Below, piece by piece: positions 1 through 7,017 of a DNA stretch of 10,298 nt. The notes under the pieces are model-generated. The model saw nothing but the letters and a program-made list of their open reading frames with translations. It was not told where the DNA came from and searched no databases. This DNA comes from Desulfobacterales bacterium. Lineage in GTDB: Bacteria > Desulfobacterota > Desulfobacteria > Desulfobacterales > C00003106. The position numbers and the translations under genes are program-made. How positions within the stretch are numbered: the stretch's first letter is position 1; each line of letters starts with the position of its first letter. Location of the stretch: positions 1 to 10,298 of the forward strand of contig JAUVFC010000043.1 of the NCBI GenBank assembly GCA_030594505.1, written 5' to 3'.

Positions 1-12
1 CGAGCACTATTC

Positions 13-95
13 GAATATCGAACAAGGAATTTCGAATTACGAAGGTTTGTTCTTTATCATTTACTTCATCATTCATAATTCCTTGTTCGATATTC
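13..95. repeat. Long inverted repeat (hairpin or MITE-like) upstream of rex
   Basis: A perfect 19-bp inverted repeat: GAATATCGAACAAGGAATT at 13-31 and its exact reverse complement at 77-95. The pairing continues imperfectly inward, with about 9 of 14 positions matching between 32-45 and 63-76, leaving a loop of roughly 17 bases. The flanks outside 13 and 95 do not pair, so the element has sharp ends. No coding capacity and no T-run directly after the stem, so a simple intrinsic terminator is not supported. It could be a small non-autonomous element, a REP-like extragenic palindrome, or a structured leader/trailer between rex and the gene upstream. The repeat is directly visible; its nature is inference. 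Confidence 0.75.
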
Positions 96-120
96 TGCGG
101 TTCAAAACAGATTCGCAAGG

Positions 121-134
121 TTGAATTTTTTCAA
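121..134. promoter_or_regulatory. Small palindrome upstream of rex; weak candidate Rex operator
   Basis: TTGAATTTTTTCAA is a perfect palindrome (TTGAA-N4-TTCAA) ending 43 bases before the preferred rex start. The Rex operator family is TTGTGAA-N4-TTCACAA. This site has the outer TTG/CAA, the AA/TT and the N4 centre, but lacks the inner TG/CA pairs on both sides, so it is shorter by two bases per arm. Rex autoregulation is common, which is the only reason to note it; an AT-rich chance palindrome is equally possible. Confidence 0.2.
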
Positions 135-177
135 AAAGCTAAAGTGTTACGATGGTTTCAAATTCAGTATAAGGCTT

Positions 178-819
178 ATGAAGTACGCAAAAATTCCTGA
201 AATAACAATACATCGGCTTTCGCTCTATGCCCGCCAGTTGGCGCTTCTGGACATGAATAATGTCAAGGTAATCTCTTCGGTTGACATAGCCGAAGCCTGT
301 GGAGTCAACTCGGCCCAAATCAGAAAAGATCTGGCTTATTTTGGAGAGTTCGGGGTACGCGGTATCGGTTACTATGTAAGGGATCTCCTGTTTGAACTCC
401 GAAAAATTCTCGGTCTCAATCAAGAATGGCGCTTAGGACTTGTAGGGGTGGGAAATCTCGGAGCAGCGCTTTTAAGACATGCTGTCTTTCTCAAACGGGG
501 GTATACCTTTGTAAAGGCCTTTGACCAGGATCCGAAAAAAATAGGCTCTCAAATCGGCAATCTCGTCATTGATCCTGTAGGAAAAATGGAAAATGAGATC
601 GAAAAAGCAGGTATCGACATCGGTGTTATTGCCACACAAAGTCAAATGGCCCAGGAATGTACTGATATACTCATCAGAGCAGGGGTGAATGGGGTATTGA
701 ATTTCGCTCCCATACAACTTAAGACCCCTCCCCATGTGCACATAGAAAATGTGGATTTTACCCTCAAATTAGACGCCCTGTGCTACAAGCTTACCGCTGA
801 ATCCAAAGCGCCTTTCTAA
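178..819 (+). CDS. rex: Redox-sensing transcriptional repressor Rex
   Basis: Rex is a homodimeric cytoplasmic repressor that senses the NADH/NAD+ ratio and releases DNA when NADH is high. It controls fermentation, respiration and, in sulfate reducers, energy-metabolism genes. The 213-residue product matches the usual family length. An N-terminal winged helix lies at about 1-80 (MKYAKIPEITIHRLSLYAR opening, recognition region SAQIRKDLAYFGEFGVRG near 45-62). The Rossmann domain follows, with GVGNLGAALL at 90-99, an acidic FDQDP at the end of the second strand (115-119), and the conserved NFAP at 175-178. The C-terminal swapped helix contains VDFTLKLDALCYKL. The frame is open upstream to a TTG at 121, but ATG 178 gives the canonical family N-terminus, despite only a weak AAGG three bases before it. 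The last 29 bases overlap the end of convergent uvrA. Family assignment is very secure. Confidence 0.95.
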   Translation: MKYAKIPEITIHRLSLYARQLALLDMNNVKVISSVDIAEACGVNSAQIRKDLAYFGEFGVRGIGYYVRDLLFELRKILGLNQEWRLGLVGVGNLGAALLRHAVFLKRGYTFVKAFDQDPKKIGSQIGNLVIDPVGKMENEIEKAGIDIGVIATQSQMAQECTDILIRAGVNGVLNFAPIQLKTPPHVHIENVDFTLKLDALCYKLTAESKAPF

Positions 820-3616
820 GAAACTGCCCTGTATATGAGTTGTCGAGCGCTGCAATCTCTTCCGGGGTGCCGCATCCGATCTCTTCGCCCCCTTTGTCTC
901 CACCCTCAGGCCCGAGGTCTATAATATAATCTGCTGACTTTATTACATCCATATTGTGTTCAATGACAATAATTGTATTGCCTTCATCGGCAAGACGATT
1001 CAGGACTTCAAGAAGCTTTTGTATGTCAGCAAAATGTAGGCCTGTTGTCGGCTCATCCAGAATGTATATAGTATGGCCTGTATCCGATTTGCTCAGCTCT
1101 CGGGAAAGCTTTACACGTTGCGCCTCACCTCCGGAAAGGGTGGTGGCGGATTGTCCCAGGTGTATATAACCGAGACCCACATCGACCAGTGTCTGAAGTT
1201 TTCTTCTTATCCGGCGGATATTTGCAAAAAAGGAAAGCGCCTGGTTGACCGTCATATCGAGTACTTCGGCGATATTCTTCCCTTTATAACGGATTTCCAG
1301 AGTTTCTCTATTGTATCGTTTTCCATGGCAAACATCACACGTTACATATACGTCGGGAAGAAAATGCATTTCTATCTTGATAATTCCATCCCCGCTGCAC
1401 GCCTCGCATCTCCCTCCTTTTACATTGAAACTAAATCGTCCGGGTCTGTACCCGCGAACTCTTGCTTCAGGAGTCTGTGAAATCAGCTCCCGGATAGGCG
1501 CAAAAAGCCCGGTATAAGTGGCGGGATTAGAACGCGGAGTCCGTCCAATAGGGGATTGGTTTATATTTATTACCTTGTCGATATGTTCAAGACCACGTAT
1601 GCATTTGTGTTTACCGACTCTTTCCCTGCTGCGGTAAATTTTTCGCGCCAATGCCTTATGGAGTGTCTCCAACACTAACGAAGATTTGCCGGAACCTGAA
1701 ACTCCGGTTACACAAATGAAGCGCCCAAGAGGAAAGGAGACGTCAATCTCTTTTAAATTATTGGCAGATGCGCCTTCTACAACCACGCAGCCCCTTGCTT
1801 TGTTTCTTCGCTTTCGGGGAACCGGTATTTTTTTTCTTCCCGAAAGATACATTCCGGTGAGTGAATTTTTATCAGATAAAAGGGCATCCGGGGTACCGCT
1901 GAAAACTACATTACCCCCGTTCATTCCAGCGCCGGGGCCCATATCTATTACATAATCAGCGCTCAATATAGTTTCAGGATCATGCTCCACTACCAGAACG
2001 GTGTTCCCCAATTCGCGCATCTCTTGAAGCGTCTTTAACAGTTTCTGATTATCTCGTTGATGGAGCCCTATACTTGGTTCATCCAGCACATAGAGAACTC
2101 CTGTCAATTTTGAACCGATCTGTGTAGCCAGTCGTATCCTTTGGGCTTCTCCTCCGGAAAGAGTGGCCGAGGCGCGGTCAAGAGTGAGGTAGCCGAGGCC
2201 GACATTTGCCAGGAATGTGAGCCTTTGTGAAATCTCCCGTAAAATTCGGTCGGCAATGGCCTGCTCTCTGCCGAACAATGTCAGTGAAGAAAAAAAAGAA
2301 AGGGCCTCGGAGATGGAAAAAGAGGTGACCTGGTCAATAGAAAGACCGGCTATCTTTATAGAACGTATCTCTTGCTTGAGACGCGCCCCCCCACATTCAG
2401 GACAGTCTCTAAGATTCATAAACTGTGCGATCTCTTCTCGTACCTGGTGAGACTGTGTTTCCTGATAGCGGCGTTCGAGGTTTGGTATGATCCCCTCAAA
2501 AGGTTTTGTATAAGAAAATCGTCGACCGTCCTTTTCAAAATAGAAAGAGATCTCTTCCCCTTTCGAGCCGTACAGAAGGACATCCCTGAATAATTTAGGC
2601 AAATCCGAAAAAGGTGTGTATATATCTACTCCGTAATGACGCGTAAGAGCATCCAATATCTGATGAAAATGGACACTGTGCCTGTTTTCCCACGGAACAA
2701 CCGCGCCTTTTCTCAAAGAAAGATCGTGATCCGGCACTATCAGCTCAGGATCAAAAATCGTCATGGCGCCCAGACCGTCACAGGCAGGGCAAGCTCCCTG
2801 AGGGCTATTAAAGGAAAAACTTGCAGGGGTAATTTCCGGGTAACTTACGCCACAGTGAATACAGGCAGCTCTTTCACTGAAGAAAAGAGGCCTGCCGTCT
2901 ACAACATCTGCTGTGACCAAGCCGTCAGATTGTCCCATAGCCAATTCAAGGGAATCGGCCAGTCGGTTCTTGACGGACTTCTTTACGATCAGGCGATCTA
3001 CGACTACCTCAATTGTGTGTTTCTTGTTTTTGTTTAATGTAATATCGCGCTCTAATTCTATTGTTTCACCGTCTATTCGGACCCGGATAAATCCGTCTTT
3101 GCGTAACTGCTGAAACAACTTTTGATGAGTCCCTTTCTGGTCTCTAATAATCGGAGCCAAAATGACTATTTTTGTCCCTTCCGGCAGATCCAGGATCTGG
3201 TCTACAATCTGTTGAATGGTCTGAGGAGTAATAGGACGACCGCACTGATAGCAATGTGGGTGTCCAATGCGGGCAAAGAGAACACGAAGATAATCATAGA
3301 TCTCGGTAACCGTGCCTACGGTAGACCTGGGATTATGACCGCCTGATTTTTGTTCAATGGCAATCGCGGGCGAAAGCCCTTCGATAGTATCAACATCCGG
3401 CTTGTCCATCCTTTCCAGAAACTGGCGGGCATAGGCTGACAACGACTCCACATATCGGCGTTGACCTTCGGCATATAGTGTGTCAAAAGCAAGGGTTGAT
3501 TTGCCGGAACCGGAAAGGCCGGTCACGACCACCATCCGGTTTCTGGGGATATCAACATTGATATTTTTAAGGTTGTGCTGTCGCGCGCCCCTTATGATAA
3601 TTTTGTCCAAGCTCAT
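791..3616 (-). CDS. uvrA: Excinuclease ABC subunit A (UvrA)
   Basis: UvrA is the damage-recognition ATPase of nucleotide excision repair; as a dimer it loads UvrB at bulky lesions. The 941-residue length is typical. It shows two ABC ATPase modules. The first has Walker A GLSGSGKST at 33-41, signature LSGGEAQR near 487-494 and Walker B VLDEPS near 510. The second has GVSGSGKSS at 638-646, LSGGEAQR near 828-835 and ILDEPT near 852. Zinc-module cysteines are visible at 252/255/276/279 and 737/740/760/763, plus CxxC pairs at 122/125 and 405/408. The DNA-contact segment IGRTPRSNPATYTG is intact at 690-703. ATG 3616 gives the standard opening MSLDKIIIRGARQHNLKNI. The Shine-Dalgarno match is poor (GAG about ten bases upstream). 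It is divergent from queE and its 3' end runs into rex. I saw no LexA box upstream, so SOS control is not supported here. Confidence 0.97.
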   Translation of the reverse strand: MSLDKIIIRGARQHNLKNINVDIPRNRMVVVTGLSGSGKSTLAFDTLYAEGQRRYVESLSAYARQFLERMDKPDVDTIEGLSPAIAIEQKSGGHNPRSTVGTVTEIYDYLRVLFARIGHPHCYQCGRPITPQTIQQIVDQILDLPEGTKIVILAPIIRDQKGTHQKLFQQLRKDGFIRVRIDGETIELERDITLNKNKKHTIEVVVDRLIVKKSVKNRLADSLELAMGQSDGLVTADVVDGRPLFFSERAACIHCGVSYPEITPASFSFNSPQGACPACDGLGAMTIFDPELIVPDHDLSLRKGAVVPWENRHSVHFHQILDALTRHYGVDIYTPFSDLPKLFRDVLLYGSKGEEISFYFEKDGRRFSYTKPFEGIIPNLERRYQETQSHQVREEIAQFMNLRDCPECGGARLKQEIRSIKIAGLSIDQVTSFSISEALSFFSSLTLFGREQAIADRILREISQRLTFLANVGLGYLTLDRASATLSGGEAQRIRLATQIGSKLTGVLYVLDEPSIGLHQRDNQKLLKTLQEMRELGNTVLVVEHDPETILSADYVIDMGPGAGMNGGNVVFSGTPDALLSDKNSLTGMYLSGRKKIPVPRKRRNKARGCVVVEGASANNLKEIDVSFPLGRFICVTGVSGSGKSSLVLETLHKALARKIYRSRERVGKHKCIRGLEHIDKVININQSPIGRTPRSNPATYTGLFAPIRELISQTPEARVRGYRPGRFSFNVKGGRCEACSGDGIIKIEMHFLPDVYVTCDVCHGKRYNRETLEIRYKGKNIAEVLDMTVNQALSFFANIRRIRRKLQTLVDVGLGYIHLGQSATTLSGGEAQRVKLSRELSKSDTGHTIYILDEPTTGLHFADIQKLLEVLNRLADEGNTIIVIEHNMDVIKSADYIIDLGPEGGDKGGEEIGCGTPEEIAALDNSYTGQFLRKALWIQR

Positions 3617-3643
3617 AGTAGTGTCTCACGAAGTAAAACCTGA

Positions 3644-3672
3644 TTTATAGCACCATATCACCTGAAGCGCAA
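3644..3672 (-). promoter_or_regulatory. Candidate sigma70-type promoter for uvrA
   Basis: On the minus strand TTGCGC (3672-3667) and TATAAA (3649-3644) are separated by exactly 17 bases. The -10 matches the consensus at five of six positions and the -35 at three or four. The expected transcript would start near 3637, about 20 bases before the uvrA ATG, a plausible short leader. Pattern-based only. Confidence 0.45.
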
Positions 3673-3691
3673 TTGGTTAGGGAAAGAGAAG

Positions 3692-3748
3692 ACAGAGGAC
3701 GGAAGAACAGAGGACAGAGAACAGAAGTCAGAAGGCAGAAGGCAGAAA
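3692..3748. repeat. Purine-rich heptanucleotide tandem repeat
   Basis: Eight imperfect copies of a 7-base unit with consensus ACAGAAG/ACAGAGG occupy 3692-3748, with one extra A at 3706. Units in order: ACAGAGG, ACGGAAG, (A) ACAGAGG, ACAGAGA, ACAGAAG, TCAGAAG, GCAGAAG, GCAGAAA. A cytosine recurs every seven bases. The surrounding tract 3679-3768 has only 11 pyrimidines in 90 bases, so strand asymmetry is extreme. It sits between divergent uvrA and queE and ends in two Shine-Dalgarno-like runs (AGGAGG 3755-3760, GGGAGG 3763-3768). It may be a slippage-expanded simple repeat or part of a dispersed family. Confidence 0.8.
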
Positions 3749-3781
3749 AGAGATAGGAGGCAGGGAGGCATTCAAAAGTGT

Positions 3782-4450
3782 TTGACAGTATATGGTGAAA
3801 GTGTCAAAAAGAATGTTGTGTCTATCGTAGTAAACGAAATATTTTATTCTATTCAGGGAGAATCTACACACGCAGGCCGGCCCTGTGTCTTTGTTCGGCT
3901 GACCGGCTGTAATTTGCGGTGTTCTTATTGCGATACGCGATATGCCTACGAAGATGGCCGCGAGATGAAGATAGAAGAAATTATAGATGTAGTCGACAGC
4001 TATGGATGTCCCCTGATAGAAATAACCGGCGGGGAGCCGTTGCTCCAGGCAACAACTCCCGACCTTGTTTCAGAGTTGTTAAAAAGAGGGTATGAAGTCC
4101 TCCTTGAAACCAACGGGAGCCTGGATATCAGCTCCGTGGACAATCGATGCCTGAAAATTGTCGACTTCAAATCTCCTTCGAGCGGTATGTCGGAAAGAAA
4201 CGATCTTGAAAACATTGCCAGGTTAAGTGATGGAGACGAGGTCAAGTTTGTGATAGGCAATCGTTCGGATTATGAGTTTGCACGGGACCTTATAAAAAAA
4301 ACAGGCCTTGAGCCATCAGCAACATATCCTATCCATTTCTCACCGGTCTTTGGAAAACAGGATCCCGGGACGCTGGCCGAATGGATATTGGATGATCGGC
4401 TCAATGTAAGGCTTCAGATTCAACTGCACAAGATTATTGATTTTCCTTGA
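3782..4450 (+). CDS. queE: 7-carboxy-7-deazaguanine synthase QueE (radical SAM)
   Basis: QueE converts 6-carboxytetrahydropterin to 7-carboxy-7-deazaguanine, the ring contraction step of preQ0 and queuosine synthesis, using S-adenosylmethionine, a [4Fe-4S] cluster and Mg2+. Visible hallmarks: the VNEIFYSIQGES substrate segment near 17-28, the cluster motif CNLRCSYCDTRY (CX3CX2C, Cys43, 47, 50), the SAM-binding ITGGEPLLQ near 81-89, an ETNGS strand near 109-113, and the typical ending LQIQLHKIIDF. The start is uncertain. The longest form begins at TTG 3782, 13 bases after GGGAGG, and gives 222 residues. GTG 3818 would give 210 residues, beginning MSIVVNEIF, closer to the usual family start, but lacks a good ribosome binding site. 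It is followed nine bases later by queC, so the pair is surely one transcript. No queD or queF is in the window. Function is secure, the start is not. Confidence 0.95.
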   Translation: MTVYGESVKKNVVSIVVNEIFYSIQGESTHAGRPCVFVRLTGCNLRCSYCDTRYAYEDGREMKIEEIIDVVDSYGCPLIEITGGEPLLQATTPDLVSELLKRGYEVLLETNGSLDISSVDNRCLKIVDFKSPSSGMSERNDLENIARLSDGDEVKFVIGNRSDYEFARDLIKKTGLEPSATYPIHFSPVFGKQDPGTLAEWILDDRLNVRLQIQLHKIIDFP

Positions 4451-4452
4451 GG
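4449..4452 (+). promoter_or_regulatory. queC ribosome binding site overlapping the queE stop
   Basis: GAGG begins inside the queE stop codon (TGA 4448-4450) and lies seven bases before the queC ATG at 4460. Ribosomes finishing queE sit on the queC initiation site, which points to translational coupling and fixes the queC start. Confidence 0.65.
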
Positions 4453-4459
4453 TCACATC

Positions 4460-5170
4460 ATGCCAAGATCTAAAAAAGCGGTATGTCTGCTAAGCGGGGG
4501 TATCGATTCAACCACAGCGCTTGCTGTCGCAAAGCACGATGGGTTTGAGCTTTATGCCCTTACCTTTCGGTATGGACAACGCCATGTCTTTGAAGTGGAA
4601 AGCGCACGCCGTATTGTCAGTCAATTCCAGGCAAAAAAACATCTAATATTAGATATTGACCTCAGACCAATCGGTGGTTCGGCTCTAACATCAAAGATCC
4701 CGGTACCAAAGGACCGGGGGGCCGAAGAGATTACAAGCGTGGTCCCCGTTACCTATGTGCCGGCCCGCAACACTATCTTCCTTTCTTACGCCCTTGCCTG
4801 GGCTGAAGCGCTCAATGCCGAAGCGATCTTTATAGGAGTGACCGCTATTGACTATTCCGGATATCCCGACTGTCGCCCGGAATATATCGCGGCATTCGAG
4901 AAAATGGCAAATCTCGCCACCAGGGCAACCACGGAAGGAGGGCTCACCATACATATCAATACACCGCTAATCAATCTTACCAAGGCCCGGATTATCAAAA
5001 AGGGGATCGAATTGGGGATTGATTATTCCCTTACACACAGTTGCTATGATCCTGATGAAAAGGGAAGGGCGTGCGGCCGTTGTGACAGTTGCTTCTTAAG
5101 GAAGAAGGGATTTGAAGAGGCGGGAGTTGTTGACCCGACAATATACATAAAGCTCAAAAGGAAAACATAA
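4460..5170 (+). CDS. queC: 7-cyano-7-deazaguanine synthase QueC
   Basis: QueC turns the QueE product 7-carboxy-7-deazaguanine into preQ0 in two ATP-dependent steps through an amide intermediate. The 236-residue cytoplasmic protein has the PP-loop SGGIDSTTA at 12-20, the FRYGQRH strand-loop at 36-42, VPARN at 100-104, GVTAIDYSGYPDCRPEY at 126-142, and the C-terminal zinc site with Cys195, Cys205, Cys208 and Cys211 (SCYDPDEKGRACGRCDSC). All expected residues are present and length is normal. It lies nine bases after queE, and its stop overlaps the yjbQ start by one base (TAATG), so all three are probably co-translated. No anomaly seen. Confidence 0.96.
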   Translation: MPRSKKAVCLLSGGIDSTTALAVAKHDGFELYALTFRYGQRHVFEVESARRIVSQFQAKKHLILDIDLRPIGGSALTSKIPVPKDRGAEEITSVVPVTYVPARNTIFLSYALAWAEALNAEAIFIGVTAIDYSGYPDCRPEYIAAFEKMANLATRATTEGGLTIHINTPLINLTKARIIKKGIELGIDYSLTHSCYDPDEKGRACGRCDSCFLRKKGFEEAGVVDPTIYIKLKRKT

Positions 5171-5586
5171 TGAAAAGTTATCGTAAAGAACTCTGGTTTA
5201 ACGTGCCTACAAGACGAGCATTCATCAATATAACGCCGCAAGTTGAAGAATGTCTGGGAGAAAGCGGAGTCAAAGAAGGCCTGGTGCTTGTTAACGCCAT
5301 GCACATCACGGCGTCCGTTTTTATCAACGACGATGAATCAGGACTTCATCATGATTATGATGTCTGGCTTGAAAAGCTCGCTCCTCATGAACCTGTTTCT
5401 CAGTACCGTCACAATGTGGGCGAGGACAATGCCGATGCTCATATGAAGCGGCAAATTATGGGGCGCGAGGTAGTCGTTGCTATTACCGATGGAAAATTGG
5501 ATTTTGGCACATGGGAGCAGATCTTTTACGGTGAGTTCGACGGAAGGCGCAAGAAGAGGGTTCTGGTCAAGATCATCGGGGAATAG
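5170..5586 (+). CDS. yjbQ: YjbQ/UPF0047 family protein (secondary thiamine-phosphate synthase-like)
   Basis: A 138-residue cytoplasmic protein of the YjbQ family (UPF0047), small proteins conserved in bacteria and archaea. Some members give weak thiamine-phosphate synthase activity when overproduced, so databases often name the family for that; the true cellular role is unsettled. Diagnostic conserved stretches are all present: MHITASVFINDDESGLHHD at about 44-62, YRHNVGEDNADAHMKRQIMG at 79-98 and LDFGTWEQIF at 110-119. These include the histidines (45, 60, 61, 81, 91) and acidic residues that line the putative metal site. ATG 5170 shares its A with the queC TAA stop. The tight coupling to queC suggests co-expression with preQ0 synthesis, but no biochemical link is known to me. 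The next gene starts 100 bases later. Confidence 0.93.
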   Translation: MKSYRKELWFNVPTRRAFINITPQVEECLGESGVKEGLVLVNAMHITASVFINDDESGLHHDYDVWLEKLAPHEPVSQYRHNVGEDNADAHMKRQIMGREVVVAITDGKLDFGTWEQIFYGEFDGRRKKRVLVKIIGE

Positions 5587-5686
5587 ATACCACATACGAA
5601 TAATCAAATTTAACCCCGCCGCCAACTGTCCGATAAGAACATAAAGAGCTTACACGAATTGTACAAAAAAGAACAGGAACACTATT

Positions 5687-6997
5687 ATGCACTCCGCGTA
5701 CCCCAGGATATCTCTGAAGGGAATCGATGAAGCAATAAGCGTATTTCCCCGGGGAAAGAAAAAGAATTTAAAATATACGCTCATCACTGCGATAAGAAAA
5801 TATTATCGAACAGATAGCGATATTGAAGAAATAAAGAAGATCCCTGTCGACGACCTGATTAAGGTCCTGTGGGACACAGGGGATGATCCCGCCGAACTCA
5901 AGGAAAAGAGAAAAAACTTCAGCAATCTTAAGTCCACTCTCAATCGCGATCTCCGCGACATGTTCAATAACGGAAAAAACCCGGAAGGCATCAAGGTCGG
6001 ACGTGACAATGTCTTTGTTATGTCCGACGAGATGAAAGAACAACTTATCAAGAAATTTGATCTTCATATTAAATCGATTGAGGTGCGTGTACCCGATGCT
6101 GACGACGAACAGGAAAAGATAGACCCGAAATTACGTGAGCTTTTGAACAAAATGCCTATTGAAGAGATCATTGACCTACTTGAAAAGGCTAATGAGTGTA
6201 ACTTTAAACAGGAGCTTTTTGATACCCGGGTTCTTGTCCCCAAGGGGGTATATATAGTAGGGAATAAAAAATTCAGACGCGACGAACAGCCCGAAAAAAA
6301 GGTTGCATTAGAGGAATTCTCTATAGACCAATGCCCCGTAACAAATGCCCAATTCATGATCTTCGTAAAAGAGACAGGTTATAAAACCAGCGCTGAGAAA
6401 CGGGAAAGCGGTGAAGTTTGTCTGGGGAAATATCAAAGATTCAAGGATCCAAAAACCGGTATGATGACTTTAACATATACTCATGGCAACACATATACTA
6501 CAGTAGAGGGCGCCTATTGGATGAGTCCGTTTGGTCCGGGCAGCGCTATTCAGGATAAGTTGGACCATCCGGTTGTTCAGGTCAGCCTACAGGATGCGCT
6601 TGCCTTTGCAGAATGGTCAGGAAAAAGACTGGTTACGGAATTCGAATGGGAAGCAGCGGCAAGGGGGAGTGACGGGAGGTTGTTCCCCTGGGGAACCGAC
6701 TGGAAAATAGAATATTGTAATCATGACGAAAGCACGATCAGTGACACAACACCTGTCGACCAGTATGGTGAATTGGGAAAAAGTCCCTTCGATGTATACG
6801 ATATGATAGGAAATATCTTTGAATGGACGAGTACCCCTTATAATGATCCCTTCACCAATAATGCGCCAAAAAATTATTACGTAATTAAAGGTGGAAGCTG
6901 GGCCACAAACGGGGTGCTGACGGCCGCCAAGCGTCTTATGAAGCACGCTCAATCATGGTCCAACACGATTGGATTTCGATGTGCACAGGATCCTTAG
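5687..6997 (+). CDS. SUMF1/FGE-like domain protein with unknown N-terminal region, catalytic cysteines absent
   Basis: A 436-residue protein with no signal peptide or membrane segment, so probably cytoplasmic. The C-terminal domain (about 184-434) is SUMF1/formylglycine-generating-enzyme fold: VPKGVYIVG, FSIDQCPVTNAQF (211-223), HPVVQVSLQDALAFAEWSG, FEWEAAARG, FPWG (333-336), YDMIGNIFEW (371-380), KGGSW (401-405) and the closing GFRCAQDP. True enzymes carry Cys three and eight residues after the Ser of the GGS motif; here these are Thr407 and Thr412, so formylglycine formation is not expected. No sulfatase gene is nearby. The N-terminal part is charged and helical. Residues 68-126 (KNFSNLKSTLNRDLRD, then GIKVGRDNVFVMSDE) look somewhat like a winged helix and 141-172 like a helical linker; I do not recognise the family. 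The ATG has AGGA eight bases upstream. The 100-base gap after yjbQ shows no convincing promoter or terminator. The domain call is firm, the function unknown. Confidence 0.85.
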   Translation: MHSAYPRISLKGIDEAISVFPRGKKKNLKYTLITAIRKYYRTDSDIEEIKKIPVDDLIKVLWDTGDDPAELKEKRKNFSNLKSTLNRDLRDMFNNGKNPEGIKVGRDNVFVMSDEMKEQLIKKFDLHIKSIEVRVPDADDEQEKIDPKLRELLNKMPIEEIIDLLEKANECNFKQELFDTRVLVPKGVYIVGNKKFRRDEQPEKKVALEEFSIDQCPVTNAQFMIFVKETGYKTSAEKRESGEVCLGKYQRFKDPKTGMMTLTYTHGNTYTTVEGAYWMSPFGPGSAIQDKLDHPVVQVSLQDALAFAEWSGKRLVTEFEWEAAARGSDGRLFPWGTDWKIEYCNHDESTISDTTPVDQYGELGKSPFDVYDMIGNIFEWTSTPYNDPFTNNAPKNYYVIKGGSWATNGVLTAAKRLMKHAQSWSNTIGFRCAQDP

Positions 6998-7017
6998 ATC
7001 AGCCTCTCTGTTGTTTT

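Noticed and set aside
1073..1480. Plus-strand open frame of 135 codons inside uvrA
   Set aside because: It is entirely antisense to a well-conserved part of uvrA, has no ribosome binding site, and has no recognisable domain; a reading-frame shadow.
3617..3680. LexA/SOS box for uvrA
   Set aside because: Neither CTGT-N8-ACAG nor GAAC-N4-GTTC type sites could be found in the uvrA upstream region.
3617..3781. preQ1 riboswitch before queE
   Set aside because: Queuosine genes are often under preQ1 control, but the spacer is dominated by a purine heptamer repeat with almost no pairing capacity. No aptamer-like C-rich loop or A-rich tail was seen.
5587..5686. Promoter in the yjbQ / SUMF1-like gap
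   Set aside because: The best pair (TTAACC with GATAAG, 16-base spacing) matches the consensus poorly at both boxes, so I did not list it.
6890..6997. Diversity-generating retroelement variable region at the end of the SUMF1-like gene
   Set aside because: DGR targets share this fold, but there is no reverse transcriptase, no template repeat copy in the window, and no enrichment of AAC/AAT codons in the C-terminal stretch.
6998..7017. Bidirectional terminator between the SUMF1-like gene and the YfaZ-like gene
   Set aside because: The 20-base gap has a T-run on the plus strand but no GC-rich stem; only a weak GATC-CTTA-GATC palindrome overlaps the stop codon.
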